Source: Celerinatantimonas yamalensis (GTDB taxonomy: Bacteria > Pseudomonadota > Gammaproteobacteria > Enterobacterales > Celerinatantimonadaceae). Taken from it: a DNA stretch of 64,000 nt. Location of the stretch: NCBI RefSeq assembly GCF_046054155.1, contig NZ_JBEQCT010000001.1:910054-974053 (forward strand), read 5' to 3'. A program made the translations under genes and the position numbers. The number at the start of each line of letters is the position of its first letter. The stretch's first letter is position 1. Shown here piece by piece: positions 28,112-37,752 of the stretch. The notes under the pieces are model-generated. The model was not told where the DNA came from. It did not search any database and saw nothing but the letters and a program-made list of their open reading frames with translations.

Positions 28112-28836
28112 CGGTAATTAACCGTTACATCGCTTAAAGGATGGACAAGCGTGTTCAGTACATTGATTAACTCAGATAAATGCTCAATCGATAATCCGCC
28201 CTGAACCGCATCAGCCATTGGATGAAACCCTGAAAGTAAAACCGCGCTCATTCCTGCGTTGAGAGCAGCTTGTCTGTCATTTTCTGGATGATCGCCGACA
28301 TATAGACACTCGTCGGGTCGAAAGCCTGCATTCCGGGCTGTCTCTATAAATATCTTAGGATTTGGTTTTTTTAGACCAAACGCTTGCGAACTAACCAACT
28401 CGCGAATCAAGTGCGCAAAGCTTGTCGATTTTAATGTCTGTTGACGACTTTTCTCAGCACCGTTAGAAATAATACCCACATAATAACCCGCTGCTGTTAG
28501 GCGTTCGATCAGTGCTTTTGCCCCATCCATTTCAACTGTACTCTGAGGAAACTCGCTTTGCCAATAAGCGCTAATTTCTTCGGCAGAAACGTAGTTATTC
28601 CAAGGTAAATGCTCGCTTAACTCACAACCGATCGCTGTATAAATTTTTTGATAGGGTGACGTTTTAGGTAAGTAACCGCCCTGGTCGATACTTCGGATCA
28701 GTGACGATACATCCTTGTCGGTGATAAGGGATAAATGATGCGCATAATGGCACACAAATGATTGTGCGAATTGGCCGATGCTAGCAGCTCGATCAACCAG
28801 CGTATTGTCTAAATCAAAATAAATGGCTCGAATCAT
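28108..28836 (-). CDS. HAD family hydrolase
   Basis: This 242-residue phosphatase-like protein has all HAD motifs: IYFDLDNTLVD (nucleophile aspartate), IISNGAEKSRQ (motif II), the lysine in LKKPNPKIF, and LYVGDHPENDRQAA (motif IV). The cap is helical (class C1). It resembles YjjG-type nucleotidases, but the substrate is not certain. It is the first gene of a two-gene operon with the GNAT at 27620. Confidence 0.9.
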   Translation of the reverse strand: MIRAIYFDLDNTLVDRAASIGQFAQSFVCHYAHHLSLITDKDVSSLIRSIDQGGYLPKTSPYQKIYTAIGCELSEHLPWNNYVSAEEISAYWQSEFPQSTVEMDGAKALIERLTAAGYYVGIISNGAEKSRQQTLKSTSFAHLIRELVSSQAFGLKKPNPKIFIETARNAGFRPDECLYVGDHPENDRQAALNAGMSAVLLSGFHPMADAVQGGLSIEHLSELINVLNTLVHPLSDVTVNYR

Positions 28837-28867
28837 GATCGATGAACACTTCTATTCATTGGTAAGT

Positions 28868-29251
28868 TTACAAGTAGTGAATAAGTGGCACCACATAATT
28901 GGGATATGGCTTGTCGATCGTGAAACTTTCAAAACCGAGTTTACGATAAAACGCCTCCGCATTCAGTGACGAGTTGACGCGAATATAACCGCGATGATCA
29001 CGCGCTTGCACGTGTGACAAGGCCGCAAAAAAAAGCGCCTTTCCCAACCCTCTACCCTGCGCTTTCGGGTCGATAAATAAGTCGGATAAATTCCAAGCGT
29101 TGCGAAGCAAAATATACCCCAGGATTTGCCCCTCGGGCCCCACCGACTTGAGAAATACATGTTCAGGACTTGATAGACCGATGCCAATATGAGCGTGAGT
29201 ATCGGCAATGATACCCTGTTTAAGTTCTGGGGCAGCTTGCACCGATTGCAA
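28868..29251 (-). CDS. GNAT acetyltransferase, N-terminus possibly frameshifted
   Basis: The GNAT core is clear: LSDLFIDPKAQGRGLGKALFFAAL and INSSLNAEAFYRKLGFESF-like sequence near the end. The open frame starts only at a TTG and the product (127 residues) is a little short. Upstream, an ATG at 29306 opens MIRTT and then hits TGA. One base of frame change joins it to HDLAALNTISTEAIL, which reads straight into this gene. A recent single-base frameshift is likely, or a non-standard start. Confidence 0.7.
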   Translation of the reverse strand: MQSVQAAPELKQGIIADTHAHIGIGLSSPEHVFLKSVGPEGQILGYILLRNAWNLSDLFIDPKAQGRGLGKALFFAALSHVQARDHRGYIRVNSSLNAEAFYRKLGFESFTIDKPYPNYVVPLIHYL

Positions 29252-29482
29252 AATAGCCTCTGTCGATATTGTGTTAAGCGCTGCTAGATCATGTTGTTCT
29301 AATCATCTGATTTAAATCTCTTTAATTCTACAGGTGCTTGTCACAGAGTACTGCATTGCACCGCTACTAACAAAACCAAATCGTATCGGTCATCTTGGCT
29401 ATAACAGGTATTCATGTCAAACCGTAATCATCACAATCACAGTGAGTTACATGAATCCATCGATGCGACAAGAGCGTTCCAT

Positions 29483-30022
29483 CTAGCGACTGCGCGTCAT
29501 CTGATACAAACAATGGCGCTCTAGCCAATGCCCCGTAGCGAGTTGGGGATGATTAAAGTCTTGATGGGTATTCACCATCCCAATTTTTTCCATCACCCGC
29601 TGAGAGGGTATATTGGCCAATGCAGTGAACGCATAAACGCAAGGCACAGCAAGTGTGTTAAAAGCAAACTCTAGTGCCTTTTCTGCCGCTTCTGGCGCAT
29701 ACCCTTCGCCCCAAAATTCAGCGGCTAGCCGCCAACCAATTTCAACAAACGGAGCATTCGGAATACCACTGTCTTCAGCTTGGCGATGCAATCCAACAAA
29801 TCCAATAAATTGACCCGTTGATTTGAGCTCAACAGCCCAAAAACCCCAACCATTTTCAGCAATGAGATGTTGAATGCGTTGCGCTTGTAGATTGCTTTGC
29901 TGCTTAGACAAAGTTGTGGGAAAGTAACGCATCACTTGCTGATCAGCATTAAGCTTTGCATAGTGTGCATAATCATCACGCCGCCATTGCCGGAGCACTA
30001 ATCGCTGTGTTTCCATCCCCAT
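29483..30022 (-). CDS. GNAT acetyltransferase, RimJ/RimL type
   Basis: The 179-residue protein has the RimJ-like layout: METQRLVLRQWRRDDY at the start, WGFWAVELKSTGQFIGFVGLH, EIGWRLAAEFWGEGYAPEAA with the acetyl-CoA loop, and NIPSQRVMEKIGMVN. The ATG at 30022 has AAGGAG six bases upstream, and the open frame runs to 30052. Relatives acetylate protein N-termini or small amines; here the target is unknown. Confidence 0.88.
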   Translation of the reverse strand: MGMETQRLVLRQWRRDDYAHYAKLNADQQVMRYFPTTLSKQQSNLQAQRIQHLIAENGWGFWAVELKSTGQFIGFVGLHRQAEDSGIPNAPFVEIGWRLAAEFWGEGYAPEAAEKALEFAFNTLAVPCVYAFTALANIPSQRVMEKIGMVNTHQDFNHPQLATGHWLERHCLYQMTRSR

Positions 30023-30058
30023 ATGCCTCTCCTTGGCCCTTAACCACATCAAATAAAA

Positions 30059-30392
30059 TCAAATTTCTCCGTTAACTTGGGTATAACGAACGTCTCGTGC
30101 ATCGCCTACAATTACATCAATAATTTCAGACACGCCGGCTCTAAAATTGATGTTTGCCTGCTCGGCTACGTTAGCATCATATTCAATCGGTGAGATAACG
30201 CCACCAAACGGTTGAGCCACCAAAACCATAGATGTCGTTGACTAACCAATCCTTGTACTAATTTCCAATATCCGTTTCGGCTTGCTTAACGTAAGGATTA
30301 AATTTCAAAAATCTTGCGACCTCTTCATCCACAATGGGAATAAACTCTTTTGACGCTGTTTATTGGATAACTAATTGTTCTGAGGTGTGCAT
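30059..30392 (-). pseudogene. Decayed gene, possibly a SAM-dependent methyltransferase
   Basis: From an ATG at 30392 the frame reads MHTSEQLVIQ, stop, TASKEFIPIVDEEVARFLKF and on to a second stop, then continues in a shifted frame as FGGVISPIEYDANVAEQANI, NFRAGVSEIIDVIVGDARDV. The last part resembles motif I-II of class I methyltransferases (a GG, a D/E-YD, and GDA). Two stops and one frame change within 330 bases mark it as dead. Family assignment is tentative. Confidence 0.45.
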
Positions 30393-30634
30393 GATATACA
30401 ACTCGTTTACAGATTAATGAGTCGACTTATGTCCGGCAAAAAAGTAAATCGACTGTAAACACGCCACTGATTTGCATGTCTACGCCAACCAGTTGTATCC
30501 ATAAACACCAGCTTTTATACTGATTTGACGATATCCACGCTGACGCCTAAATTGGGATGCCCCACAACCGCCATATTGCGTTATCCAAATGGTTCTGACT
30601 TATTTTTGTCATACCACATTTTTAACGATGGCAC

Positions 30635-31189
30635 TTACTTCCAACTCATCACCCCATCATATTCGGTACAATGCTCTATAGCGCTTGAAGCACTAGCAAT
30701 ATATACCTGCACTTTAGCTGAAGCGGCATAGCTTAAATACTTCGAACATTGTGCACTTTGACCATTACCGACAACGACCATTGTGTTGGGCTTAAGCGTG
30801 CATTTCACCATTTTATCCAATGGCGACCACTGATAACATATTTCATAATCTTCTCTATATTGAGAAATAGGCCCCGATGGCATAAAAAAGGACCACCATT
30901 GGCCGAATTTACTACTAGGATTGGTACTATTCCATGCACGATAAATGGTTACGTGCGCATTCTTTTTGCTTTGGTAAACCCGCCCTTGGCACAACTTTCC
31001 TTGCTGCGGCTTGCCAAGTGCTTGACTGAGAAGTGCCTCATTGGCAATCGGCTCAAATTGAGCGACTAAGGCTTGGGGTAAATCAATGTGTCCAAGACAG
31101 TTCGGTGCAGTAACATTCGCTTTTTCAGTGAGATAACTAGAACAACCTGGTAAAACGATGAAAAAGGCACCCAGTAAAATCCTTTTCAT
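30635..31189 (-). CDS. Predicted lipoprotein of unknown function
   Basis: The product has 184 residues from the ATG at 31189 (AAGGAA upstream). It begins with a basic residue pair, a hydrophobic stretch and the lipobox LPGC, so the mature protein would be lipid-anchored at Cys18 or so. The mature part has several cysteines (PNCLG, KLCQG, YEICYQW, KCTL, AQCSKY, EHCTEY), which suggests disulfide bonds. No known domain is recognised. Confidence 0.7.
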   Translation of the reverse strand: MKRILLGAFFIVLPGCSSYLTEKANVTAPNCLGHIDLPQALVAQFEPIANEALLSQALGKPQQGKLCQGRVYQSKKNAHVTIYRAWNSTNPSSKFGQWWSFFMPSGPISQYREDYEICYQWSPLDKMVKCTLKPNTMVVVGNGQSAQCSKYLSYAASAKVQVYIASASSAIEHCTEYDGVMSWK

Positions 31190-31363
31190 ATAAATCATTC
31201 CTTTTATTGATGAAGCAGATCATGCATCGTCTCAACGAAGCAGGTAACTTGCAGTACCAACGAAAAATTGTCCCGTTGCCCACACCAACTTAACGATGCT
31301 TAACAATCGCCTATCACTGTAAAATACAGCTAAACGACCAGGACGATACAACACCACGAGTCC

Positions 31364-31796
31364 TCAGACGTTACTGGACCTAATGCATAAAAGAGATTTT
31401 GTCCATCTATCCGCGTCTGGGAATAATTCAGTTTCAATTATAGTACCAATACGACTATCGATCTTTTTGAAATACCCTACTCTATAACGGCCATCCTTAT
31501 TTTCTGCTCTATCTTTTTGAATGGGTACAGACTCGACACGGTGTGTAGCAAGAATACTCGCATAAGACAGGTATTTGAGTGAATAAGCCGATCAACACAA
31601 TCACTGACAGCATTAGAATGACAATACAGCTAACTCTGTGTCGAACCAGATAGACTGCAGAAAAGACGGTTAACGATAGGCATGATAGGAGCGGCTTATA
31701 GACAATAAATAACCCACGGAGATCAGCATCACAACCGAGTACCTGACTGATTGGGTTAGCTGAATTAACTCGACCCTTTTGCGTAAAAAAGCCAAA
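31364..31796 (-). pseudogene. Broken two-helix membrane protein gene
   Basis: One frame reads QKGRVNSANPISQVLGCDAD, LRGLFIVYKPLLSCLSLTVF, SAVYLVRHRVSCIVILMLSV and IVLIGLFTQIP, with two strong hydrophobic segments. Near 31573 the coding shifts frame and continues LSYASILATHRVESVPIQKD, KDGRYRVGYFKKIDSRIGTI, ending IRSSNV before TGA. No start codon is found because an in-frame stop lies at 31797-31799. The original protein was probably a small inner-membrane protein with a cytosolic or periplasmic tail. No family is recognised. Confidence 0.5.
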
Positions 31797-31940
31797 CTAG
31801 ACCTAACCTATAGGCCTCAGTGGTGATGTGATGCAGCATACTGACGCTCGGTTAAAAACTAGCAAAGTATAGCGGCATTACATGAGTACTGCAGCGAGTA
31901 CAAAAACCGCGCAACTTTAACACCCTTGATGGCGTCTCCG

Positions 31941-32411
31941 TTATCCGTTTGATTGTTTAGTTTTTTGATACTCAAAAAACTTAAACTCTTTATTTAAGTC
32001 TAGTTGTGATTCTCCAATTTTTAAGTATCCCAATTTTTCATAAAAATGATGATTACGATACGCTTTCGAAGGCGTTACCAGATTCCAAACGGTCATACTC
32101 GGATACTTCGCCTCAATCAAATGCATTGCAGTAGAACCTATTTGCCTATTTTGAAATTCTTTGGCTATAAAAAAGTATTTAATTTCAATGTCACTATCAT
32201 GTGCTGGGACAGCTAACATTCCACCAGCAACTTTGTCATTATTGACAATTTTGTAGTAATGTCCTTTTTCAACTTCTGATGCATGCCAAGTAAGCGATTC
32301 AATTCCAGGGGGATAAGACCCATACTGCTCAAAATCAGGGGAGAAGGCATCCATACTAATTAACTTGAGTATCTCAGCATCTTCTAATGTTGCTAACTCC
32401 AAACTGACCAT
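31941..32411 (-). CDS. GNAT family N-acetyltransferase
   Basis: The 156-residue product starts MVSLELATLEDAEILKL at 32411 (AAGGAAG upstream). The GNAT core is IKYFFIAKEFQNRQIGSTAMHLIE and RNHHFYEKLGYLKIGES. The acetyl-CoA loop is Q-N-R-Q-I-G-S, less glycine-rich than usual but common in this branch. The substrate is unknown. Confidence 0.85.
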   Translation of the reverse strand: MVSLELATLEDAEILKLISMDAFSPDFEQYGSYPPGIESLTWHASEVEKGHYYKIVNNDKVAGGMLAVPAHDSDIEIKYFFIAKEFQNRQIGSTAMHLIEAKYPSMTVWNLVTPSKAYRNHHFYEKLGYLKIGESQLDLNKEFKFFEYQKTKQSNG

Positions 32412-32510
32412 ATTCTTCCTTTCTAAATCAAACGTAACATGAAAAAACATAACGTCCAGTATGGTTTGAGTAGCTTGTTCTATGCCAGATATTCAGTATA
32501 GCCTAGCCGC

Positions 32511-32987
32511 TCAACAATCAGACCACCGTTGTCCAATTTGGGCATCGCGATACCAACTCATCAATGCCTTATGCTTGTCATCATCCGCAGCTGGCGACCA
32601 AGGGGCAAAATCTTCTTCTTTGAATGGCACATACGGGCCTTGTTTGACTTCAAAGATAACGGCATTAGGCTCAAGCGAAAGTACGGCATGCCAGCCTGCA
32701 ATTGGGGTTTCAATTAACGACTCACTTTCCCCTAAAATAGCTCGGTTGCTCACCACGCCATGATCATCAAAAGTCAGAACAATAAAACGCCCACGCAAAG
32801 CGGTGAGTAGCTCCCAAGTCTGCATATGACGATGCGGACGAATATAAGTATCCGGCTCCATCGCTATCGCCAAGCGCTGAACTGAGTCAGATAACTCAGA
32901 ATGGATATTATGATTCATGCGCTGGCGTGGCGATTGTCGAGCATCATCACTGAGAGTAGAAAGACGGTCAAAGCTCAGTTTATTCAT
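32511..32987 (-). CDS. WbuC family cupin protein
   Basis: The 158-residue cupin has the WbuC signature: SPRQRMNHNIHSELSDSVQR, MEPDTYIRPHRHMQTWELL with the metal-binding histidines, and the C-terminal FAPWSPA. WbuC genes are known from O-antigen clusters, but many occur elsewhere. No polysaccharide genes lie nearby, so the role here is open. Confidence 0.85.
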   Translation of the reverse strand: MNKLSFDRLSTLSDDARQSPRQRMNHNIHSELSDSVQRLAIAMEPDTYIRPHRHMQTWELLTALRGRFIVLTFDDHGVVSNRAILGESESLIETPIAGWHAVLSLEPNAVIFEVKQGPYVPFKEEDFAPWSPAADDDKHKALMSWYRDAQIGQRWSDC

Positions 32988-33275
32988 AGAATAAATCACT
33001 TATAAGAAAGATTGAAAAAAATCATGCTAAAGCGACCGTCTCTGGTAGTCAATTCATTGTCGTAAATTTGCTGTTCTAACCGCTTGCCGATTGCAATTAT
33101 AGCGTCATCCCTAAAGCCCTTTCGATCACTTACGCATGAAACTCACACTAAAAATCGCAAAGCAAGAGATAAACAACTTGGGTTAAATAACTTTCAGCAA
33201 AAACCACCCCATGCTCGCAATCGCCTATTAAAGACAACTGAATTGTCCTGAGGACATTCACTGGCAAAACGGCCG

Positions 33276-33479
33276 CTAGCGCTGAGCAGCATTCAAGCCA
33301 ATGGCATTGCCAAGAGGGTCTTTGAGCATGGCGACGTCTGCACCTAGATCAGTTTTTCCTGGCCCCCGATAGAGCGAAGCTCCCATTGCAGTGAGTTTTG
33401 TAACAACTTCTGCGACGTTGTTTACTTCAAAATAAGTAACAGAACCATTGGAGCCCATGTTATTTTTGGAATCAGTCAC
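33276..33479 (-). pseudogene. C-terminal half of a VOC protein
   Basis: The frame reads NGSVTYFEVNNVAEVVTKLT, AMGASLYRGPGKTDLGADVA and MLKDPLGNAIGLNAAQ, which is the second beta-alpha-beta module of a VOC protein. The first module is missing and an in-frame stop lies about 45 bases upstream of the first ATG-equivalent codon. It is a truncated remnant, similar in its ending to the intact gene at 19723. Confidence 0.65.
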
Positions 33480-33933
33480 AACTTCTTGAGCGTCATCTAT
33501 CGCTCACGCATGAATCTAACCAAAAGAAATCAGAAAACGTGAGACATGCAACTTCAGTTAAAATCATCCAGATTCAGCAAATGCCTATTTTCCAAAAAGC
33601 GATCAAAATAGCATGCAAAGCTATTTAACCCCTCTTCGGGTGTACACGCTTACAGGCGAAAACAACTCACTTTATTTTAAATTCAGCGCTCAGCTGAGAT
33701 AACCCCAATAGAACTTATGGCATAGCACATAACTTCTATTGGGATCTGAAGCATTTTTACTGAACAACAGTGCTTCACCGCTGAGCTAATGAACAGGCAA
33801 ACAGCAATGGAGTAACGCTGATACTGACAGAGACCGTGCAAAAGCCGCATAGTTTTACATGTGCTAATGAATAGTTATGGACTTACCCAAAAAACACCCG
33901 CTTTATCACGATCAGTGATCAAAAAAATTTCTT
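33480..33933. other. Intergenic stretch with a strong hairpin
   Basis: About 450 bases without a gene. It contains the inverted repeat at 33704-33743, listed separately. Confidence 0.4.
33704..33743 (-). terminator. Long inverted repeat downstream of the SulP gene
   Basis: CCCAATAGAACTTAT at 33704-33718 pairs with ATAACTTCTATTGGG at 33729-33743, with one C-C mismatch and a 10-base loop. It lies 190 bases beyond the SulP stop. It has no U-run, so it may be a terminator-like stability element or a protein site rather than a classic terminator. Confidence 0.4.
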
Positions 33934-35643
33934 CTATAGTATTGGCCGTTTCAACTGGCTCATATTTCTTGCGACTTCGAAGCTCTCATCGAGCGTCTTT
34001 GAAAAAATCGCATTAGCAGATGCCTCACCTATTCCAGCACGGTTGAGTTTTAATACCATCCGTGGCTGCAAGTTATTGATGATAATACCAATATTTTTAT
34101 TTTGCAAATCGTCGACGATTGACTCCATCGCTACAATAGCACTCATATCAAGCAGCGTAACTTCTGACATATCAAGTATAACGATCCGAATATCAGGCCT
34201 CACTGAAGCAATTGTTTTGAGTGCTTTTTGCGCGGAACCAAAAAATAAGGGGCCATTAATATCATAAACCACGGTATTTTCAGGCATATCATATTCAGCA
34301 TGATTCCCCTCAATCGTCGCGGTCTGAGCCAAACTAACACTTCGTCTTATAAACAACATCGCTGCCAATCCCATTCCTACGGCGACAGCAACTGTCATAT
34401 CAAACAAAACGGTCAATAGAAAACACAATATCAGGACAAATACATCATCTTTTGGTGCTATCTTGACCGTGCGAATAAAATGTTTAGCTTCACCCATATT
34501 CCAGGCAACCATCAACAACAATGCAGCCATTGATGCCATGGGTATGTACGATAATAATGGGGCGAGAAGTAAAATGCTCACTAATATGAACAGGGCATGA
34601 ATAACGGATGAAAGGGGCAAATTCCCCCCCGACCGAATGTTCGCTGCCGTGCGGGCAATAGCGGCCGTAGCGGGTAACCCACCAAACAGTGGCGAGATGA
34701 TGTTCCCAATACCCTGACCTATCAGTTCATCATTTGGGTTATGTTTTTTCCCAGACATTCCGTCGGCGACAACTGAACATAACAATGATTCTAAAGAACC
34801 CAAGATGGCAATAGTAATCGCTGATGGAAGAAGCCGCCTGACCAGTTCAAAACTGAACCCAATGGGCGATCCGTCCGCGCTAGCTAAATGCCACGGCCAG
34901 TCAAAGACTGGGAGACTGGGCGGGATCCCACTTCCTATTACGCCCAATATATCAAATGAAAAACGACTACCAATAGTGGCCACAGAAAAACCGGGCAGAT
35001 AAAGGCTAAGTACCCAAGCGGTAAGGCTACCAACCAGCAGCGCAACAAGGTGGCCCGGTATTTTTGAGTGGCACTTTGGCCAAACGATTAATATTGTTAA
35101 CGTCAAAACACTAATTAAGGTTTCTTTCCATTCGATAGATGGTAATGCAAGGAAGATAGCCGATAGTTTGTGTAAATAATGGCCCCCTGAGGATTCAATA
35201 CTAAGACCTAGAAAATCTTTTATTTGCAAAGTGGCAATGACCACACCAATTCCTGAGGTAAACCCGACAGTCACAGGATAAGGAACAATCTCGATCAATT
35301 TGCCAAGTTTTCCGACCCCCATCAAAATAAGAATAAAACCAGCCATGAACCCGCTAACTAACAACCCGCCTATGCCGAATTGATGAACAATGGGCAATAA
35401 AATGACGACAAATGCGGCAGTAGGGCCAGATATGTTGACTTTAGATCCACCGGTTAGGGAAATAACAAAACCAGCCACTATCGCCGTATAAAGACCATGC
35501 TGCGGTGGCACACCACTGGCTATCGCCAGAGCCATAGAGAGTGGGAGTGCAATAACCCCAACGGTTAACCCTGCAAGCACATTCGCTTGGATGTCTTGAT
35601 ACGACGGTTTACTTTGTATAGATCTTCTGAGTGCAGATAGCAT
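33934..35643 (-). CDS. SulP family anion transporter with STAS domain
   Basis: This inner-membrane transporter (569 residues) has about 10-14 helices and a cytosolic C-terminal STAS domain (from about residue 430). SulP landmarks are NVLAGLTVGVIALPLSMALA, GVPPQHGLYTAIVAGFV, SGPTAAFVV and NIISPLFGGLPATAAIARTA. The STAS part includes VVYDINGPLFFGSAQKA and VILDMSEVTLLDMSAIVAM. Substrates in the family include sulfate, bicarbonate and dicarboxylates, and the sequence does not decide. The ATG at 35643 gives the usual N-terminus, and the frame is open to 35679. Confidence 0.92.
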   Translation of the reverse strand: MLSALRRSIQSKPSYQDIQANVLAGLTVGVIALPLSMALAIASGVPPQHGLYTAIVAGFVISLTGGSKVNISGPTAAFVVILLPIVHQFGIGGLLVSGFMAGFILILMGVGKLGKLIEIVPYPVTVGFTSGIGVVIATLQIKDFLGLSIESSGGHYLHKLSAIFLALPSIEWKETLISVLTLTILIVWPKCHSKIPGHLVALLVGSLTAWVLSLYLPGFSVATIGSRFSFDILGVIGSGIPPSLPVFDWPWHLASADGSPIGFSFELVRRLLPSAITIAILGSLESLLCSVVADGMSGKKHNPNDELIGQGIGNIISPLFGGLPATAAIARTAANIRSGGNLPLSSVIHALFILVSILLLAPLLSYIPMASMAALLLMVAWNMGEAKHFIRTVKIAPKDDVFVLILCFLLTVLFDMTVAVAVGMGLAAMLFIRRSVSLAQTATIEGNHAEYDMPENTVVYDINGPLFFGSAQKALKTIASVRPDIRIVILDMSEVTLLDMSAIVAMESIVDDLQNKNIGIIINNLQPRMVLKLNRAGIGEASANAIFSKTLDESFEVARNMSQLKRPIL

Positions 35644-35679
35644 TTTTGACTCGACGTTGATGTACTCTAAGGCCCGCAA

Positions 35680-36690
35680 CAGCGGGCAGTTTTAAGCGCA
35701 GCTGGAAATAGCTCCACTACTTACGCTTGCTACTCGCATGTCAAAATGACACACGTATTACCTATTTTATAATTTCAGGCATAATCTTGATATGGCATTT
35801 TGACACAACATAAATGACATTATGGTTGCCTCCACTGCTCGCATCATCGCTAAAGCAGATGTCGATACACACAACTAACTCACTAAGATTGCCGCTATTA
35901 CGGAACTGTCTAGCATTAATTCCTTTGTACTGAGTACATCAATTGAAAAAACTCATTGAATCAGAACAAATTTTAAAGCAGAGGCAGGCTGACGCAACTT
36001 TCTTAGTGGACACACTTCCCCCAGCACCGCCAAATGCAACACTCAAATTCACAGCAGAACAGAAATTTCCAAACAGAACCAAACAGGATGAAAACCGATT
36101 CAATGGTGGGGCTGAAGCCTTCAAGAACAACCTTAAAGCGATGGCTCAACAATAGACGAAGAAGGATAACACCCGAACATTCATTCTGAAATGATAACAG
36201 CAATAACTCTTATGTTATTGGCTTTAATACGCTAACAATGACGGCGATCAATACTTGAAAAGTGATAGCAGAAAAATCAATCATCTACTGCCGACAAACT
36301 CACTTCATCTTTGATCATGCGGTGAATCTGAACATATGACAGAGCGGAAAAATCAAACCAACAACGTCATTCATTTAAAGTGACCCTGTAAATAATTCTG
36401 TGTAACTGTTCCGTTGCCTACGATCATTCACGAGAAATGTGAGCGAACGATGACTGACTTGGCCATCAGATAAAAGTGATCTGATCTGGCACATGATGAA
36501 GCATCCTTGCAGTTGTATTCTTTATGCTCATGAAAAAATCAATATTCAGATGACTCAATACAAATGGGCATTATCCACAGCTCGCACCGCGTTGACCTTG
36601 CCAGCAACTGAAATGATCTTGTTCAAAAATAACTTTGTGTTCAAGTAAAGCACTATTTACATCGCGCCATTATTAATCGATTGTTAAATA
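35680..36690. other. Gene-poor stretch of about 1 kb
   Basis: I find no convincing gene. A plus-strand frame from a TTG at 35943 to 36155 (70 codons) lacks a ribosome binding site and a recognisable domain. The left end should contain the SulP promoter. This gap separates ordinary chromosome from the integron-like region. Confidence 0.4.
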
Positions 36691-36966
36691 TCAAATTTTA
36701 GCGCACATAAGAACAGCACCCACACCATAACGCGAACACAATGGCACCTCATTCTTTGCCTCAAAACCAAACCTAGACCAAAACCTTGACGCCCCTTGCA
36801 CAGCAACAAGATTAATTTGAGTAAAGCCTAACCGGTGTGCGTTGAGTAAAAGAGTATTGACCATAAACGTGCCCACGCCTTTTCCTCTGACTTTACTTGA
36901 TATCGCAACATCATAAGGAAAGGCTACGATACTCAAAAGAATCGAACCGAGAATATTTTTAAACAC
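36691..36966 (-). pseudogene. N-terminally truncated GNAT acetyltransferase
   Basis: The frame (91 codons from a GTG) holds the acetyl-CoA loop and C-terminus of a GNAT protein: ISSKVRGKGVGTFMVNTLLL and FWSRFGFEAKNEVP. The first two strands and helices are missing. Upstream, another frame reads FDEAELEVAMDLLLNQNNEF, which may be part of the same gene displaced by a frameshift near 36950. Confidence 0.6.
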
Positions 36967-37160
36967 TCAAACTCATTATTTTGATTTAAAAGCAAATCCA
37001 TTGCCACTTCTAGTTCGGCTTCATCGAACAAGACAACCTGGTCGGTATGTCGCTCGCTACTGGCTGTAAACTGTTGGGCTTTTTTGAGCCTGAGTTTCTT
37101 TTCCAACAAGAGAATTTAGTTGTGTTATCGTCTCAAGGACAAAGTAATGAGCAAGTGCGG

Positions 37161-37538
37161 CTAATTGCTAGCTTTTTTCTCATACGAGTCAAAAAGGTCA
37201 GTCACAAGAACACCATTAATCGTCATTCCTTCCAGATTAGCATCATTGATTTCAGCGTTTGACAGATTCACGCAGCTCAAAGACACGCCCGACATATTTA
37301 TATTGTGGAATTTAGCATGACGCATGTTGATGTTCTCATATATACTTCCAGAAAGATTTACATCATTGAAAATACACGATTCCAAATTACAATCATTAAA
37401 TTGGGAATTTTTTAATACAGCCCAATACGATGAGTCAGTTAGATCCACACCATTAAACTTTGCACCTGTCATATCTAACTTAGAAAACTCGTAACCTTTG
37501 AACTTCGTATCTGAAAATAGATTATTATTCTCTGACAT
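37161..37538 (-). CDS. Pentapeptide repeat protein
   Basis: The 125-residue protein consists of pentapeptide (A/C/S/T/V-D/N-L/F-x-x) repeats from about residue 8 to 110, for example LDMTGAKFNGVDLTDSSYW and VNLSNAEINDANLEGMTING. It should fold as a short right-handed quadrilateral helix. Qnr-type gyrase protectors are over 200 residues, so this one is too short to be a Qnr. A strong AAAAGGAGAAC precedes the ATG. It is probably the leftmost cassette gene, although no attC is recognised on its left side. Confidence 0.82.
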   Translation of the reverse strand: MSENNNLFSDTKFKGYEFSKLDMTGAKFNGVDLTDSSYWAVLKNSQFNDCNLESCIFNDVNLSGSIYENINMRHAKFHNINMSGVSLSCVNLSNAEINDANLEGMTINGVLVTDLFDSYEKKASN

Positions 37539-37560
37539 GATGTTCTCCTTTTCCTTTTTT

Positions 37561-37656
37561 TAGTAGATGTCAGGTAAAGTGAAGCTGCATTATGCTAAAA
37601 TAACGTGGCCAGCACATAAGTCACACATAGTTGACTATCCGATTAGTTTTTATTAC
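37561..37656 (-). repeat. Degenerate attC site
   Basis: The block TATGCTAAAATAACGTGGCC with AGCACATAAGTCACA aligns with the same part of the better attC at 43778-43883 (GCGCTAAAATGGCGTAGCC). The outer core sites have decayed. It follows the acetyltransferase cassette gene and is the leftmost attC-like sequence seen. Confidence 0.4.
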
Positions 37657-37752
37657 ATACATAGTTCAACGTTTAGTACCCTTGGTATATAACAAATACC
37701 TTTTTACTTTGTTCAGTGGCCGTAACTCGAAAACCAAGGTGTTCATAACAAA

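Noticed and set aside
35943..36155. 70-codon plus-strand frame starting with TTG
   Set aside because: The product looks soluble and somewhat protein-like, but start context is poor and there is no family resemblance, so it is not listed as a gene.
37161..37538. Qnr-type quinolone resistance protein
   Set aside because: The pentapeptide protein is only 125 residues, far shorter than Qnr proteins, and lacks their two-domain layout.
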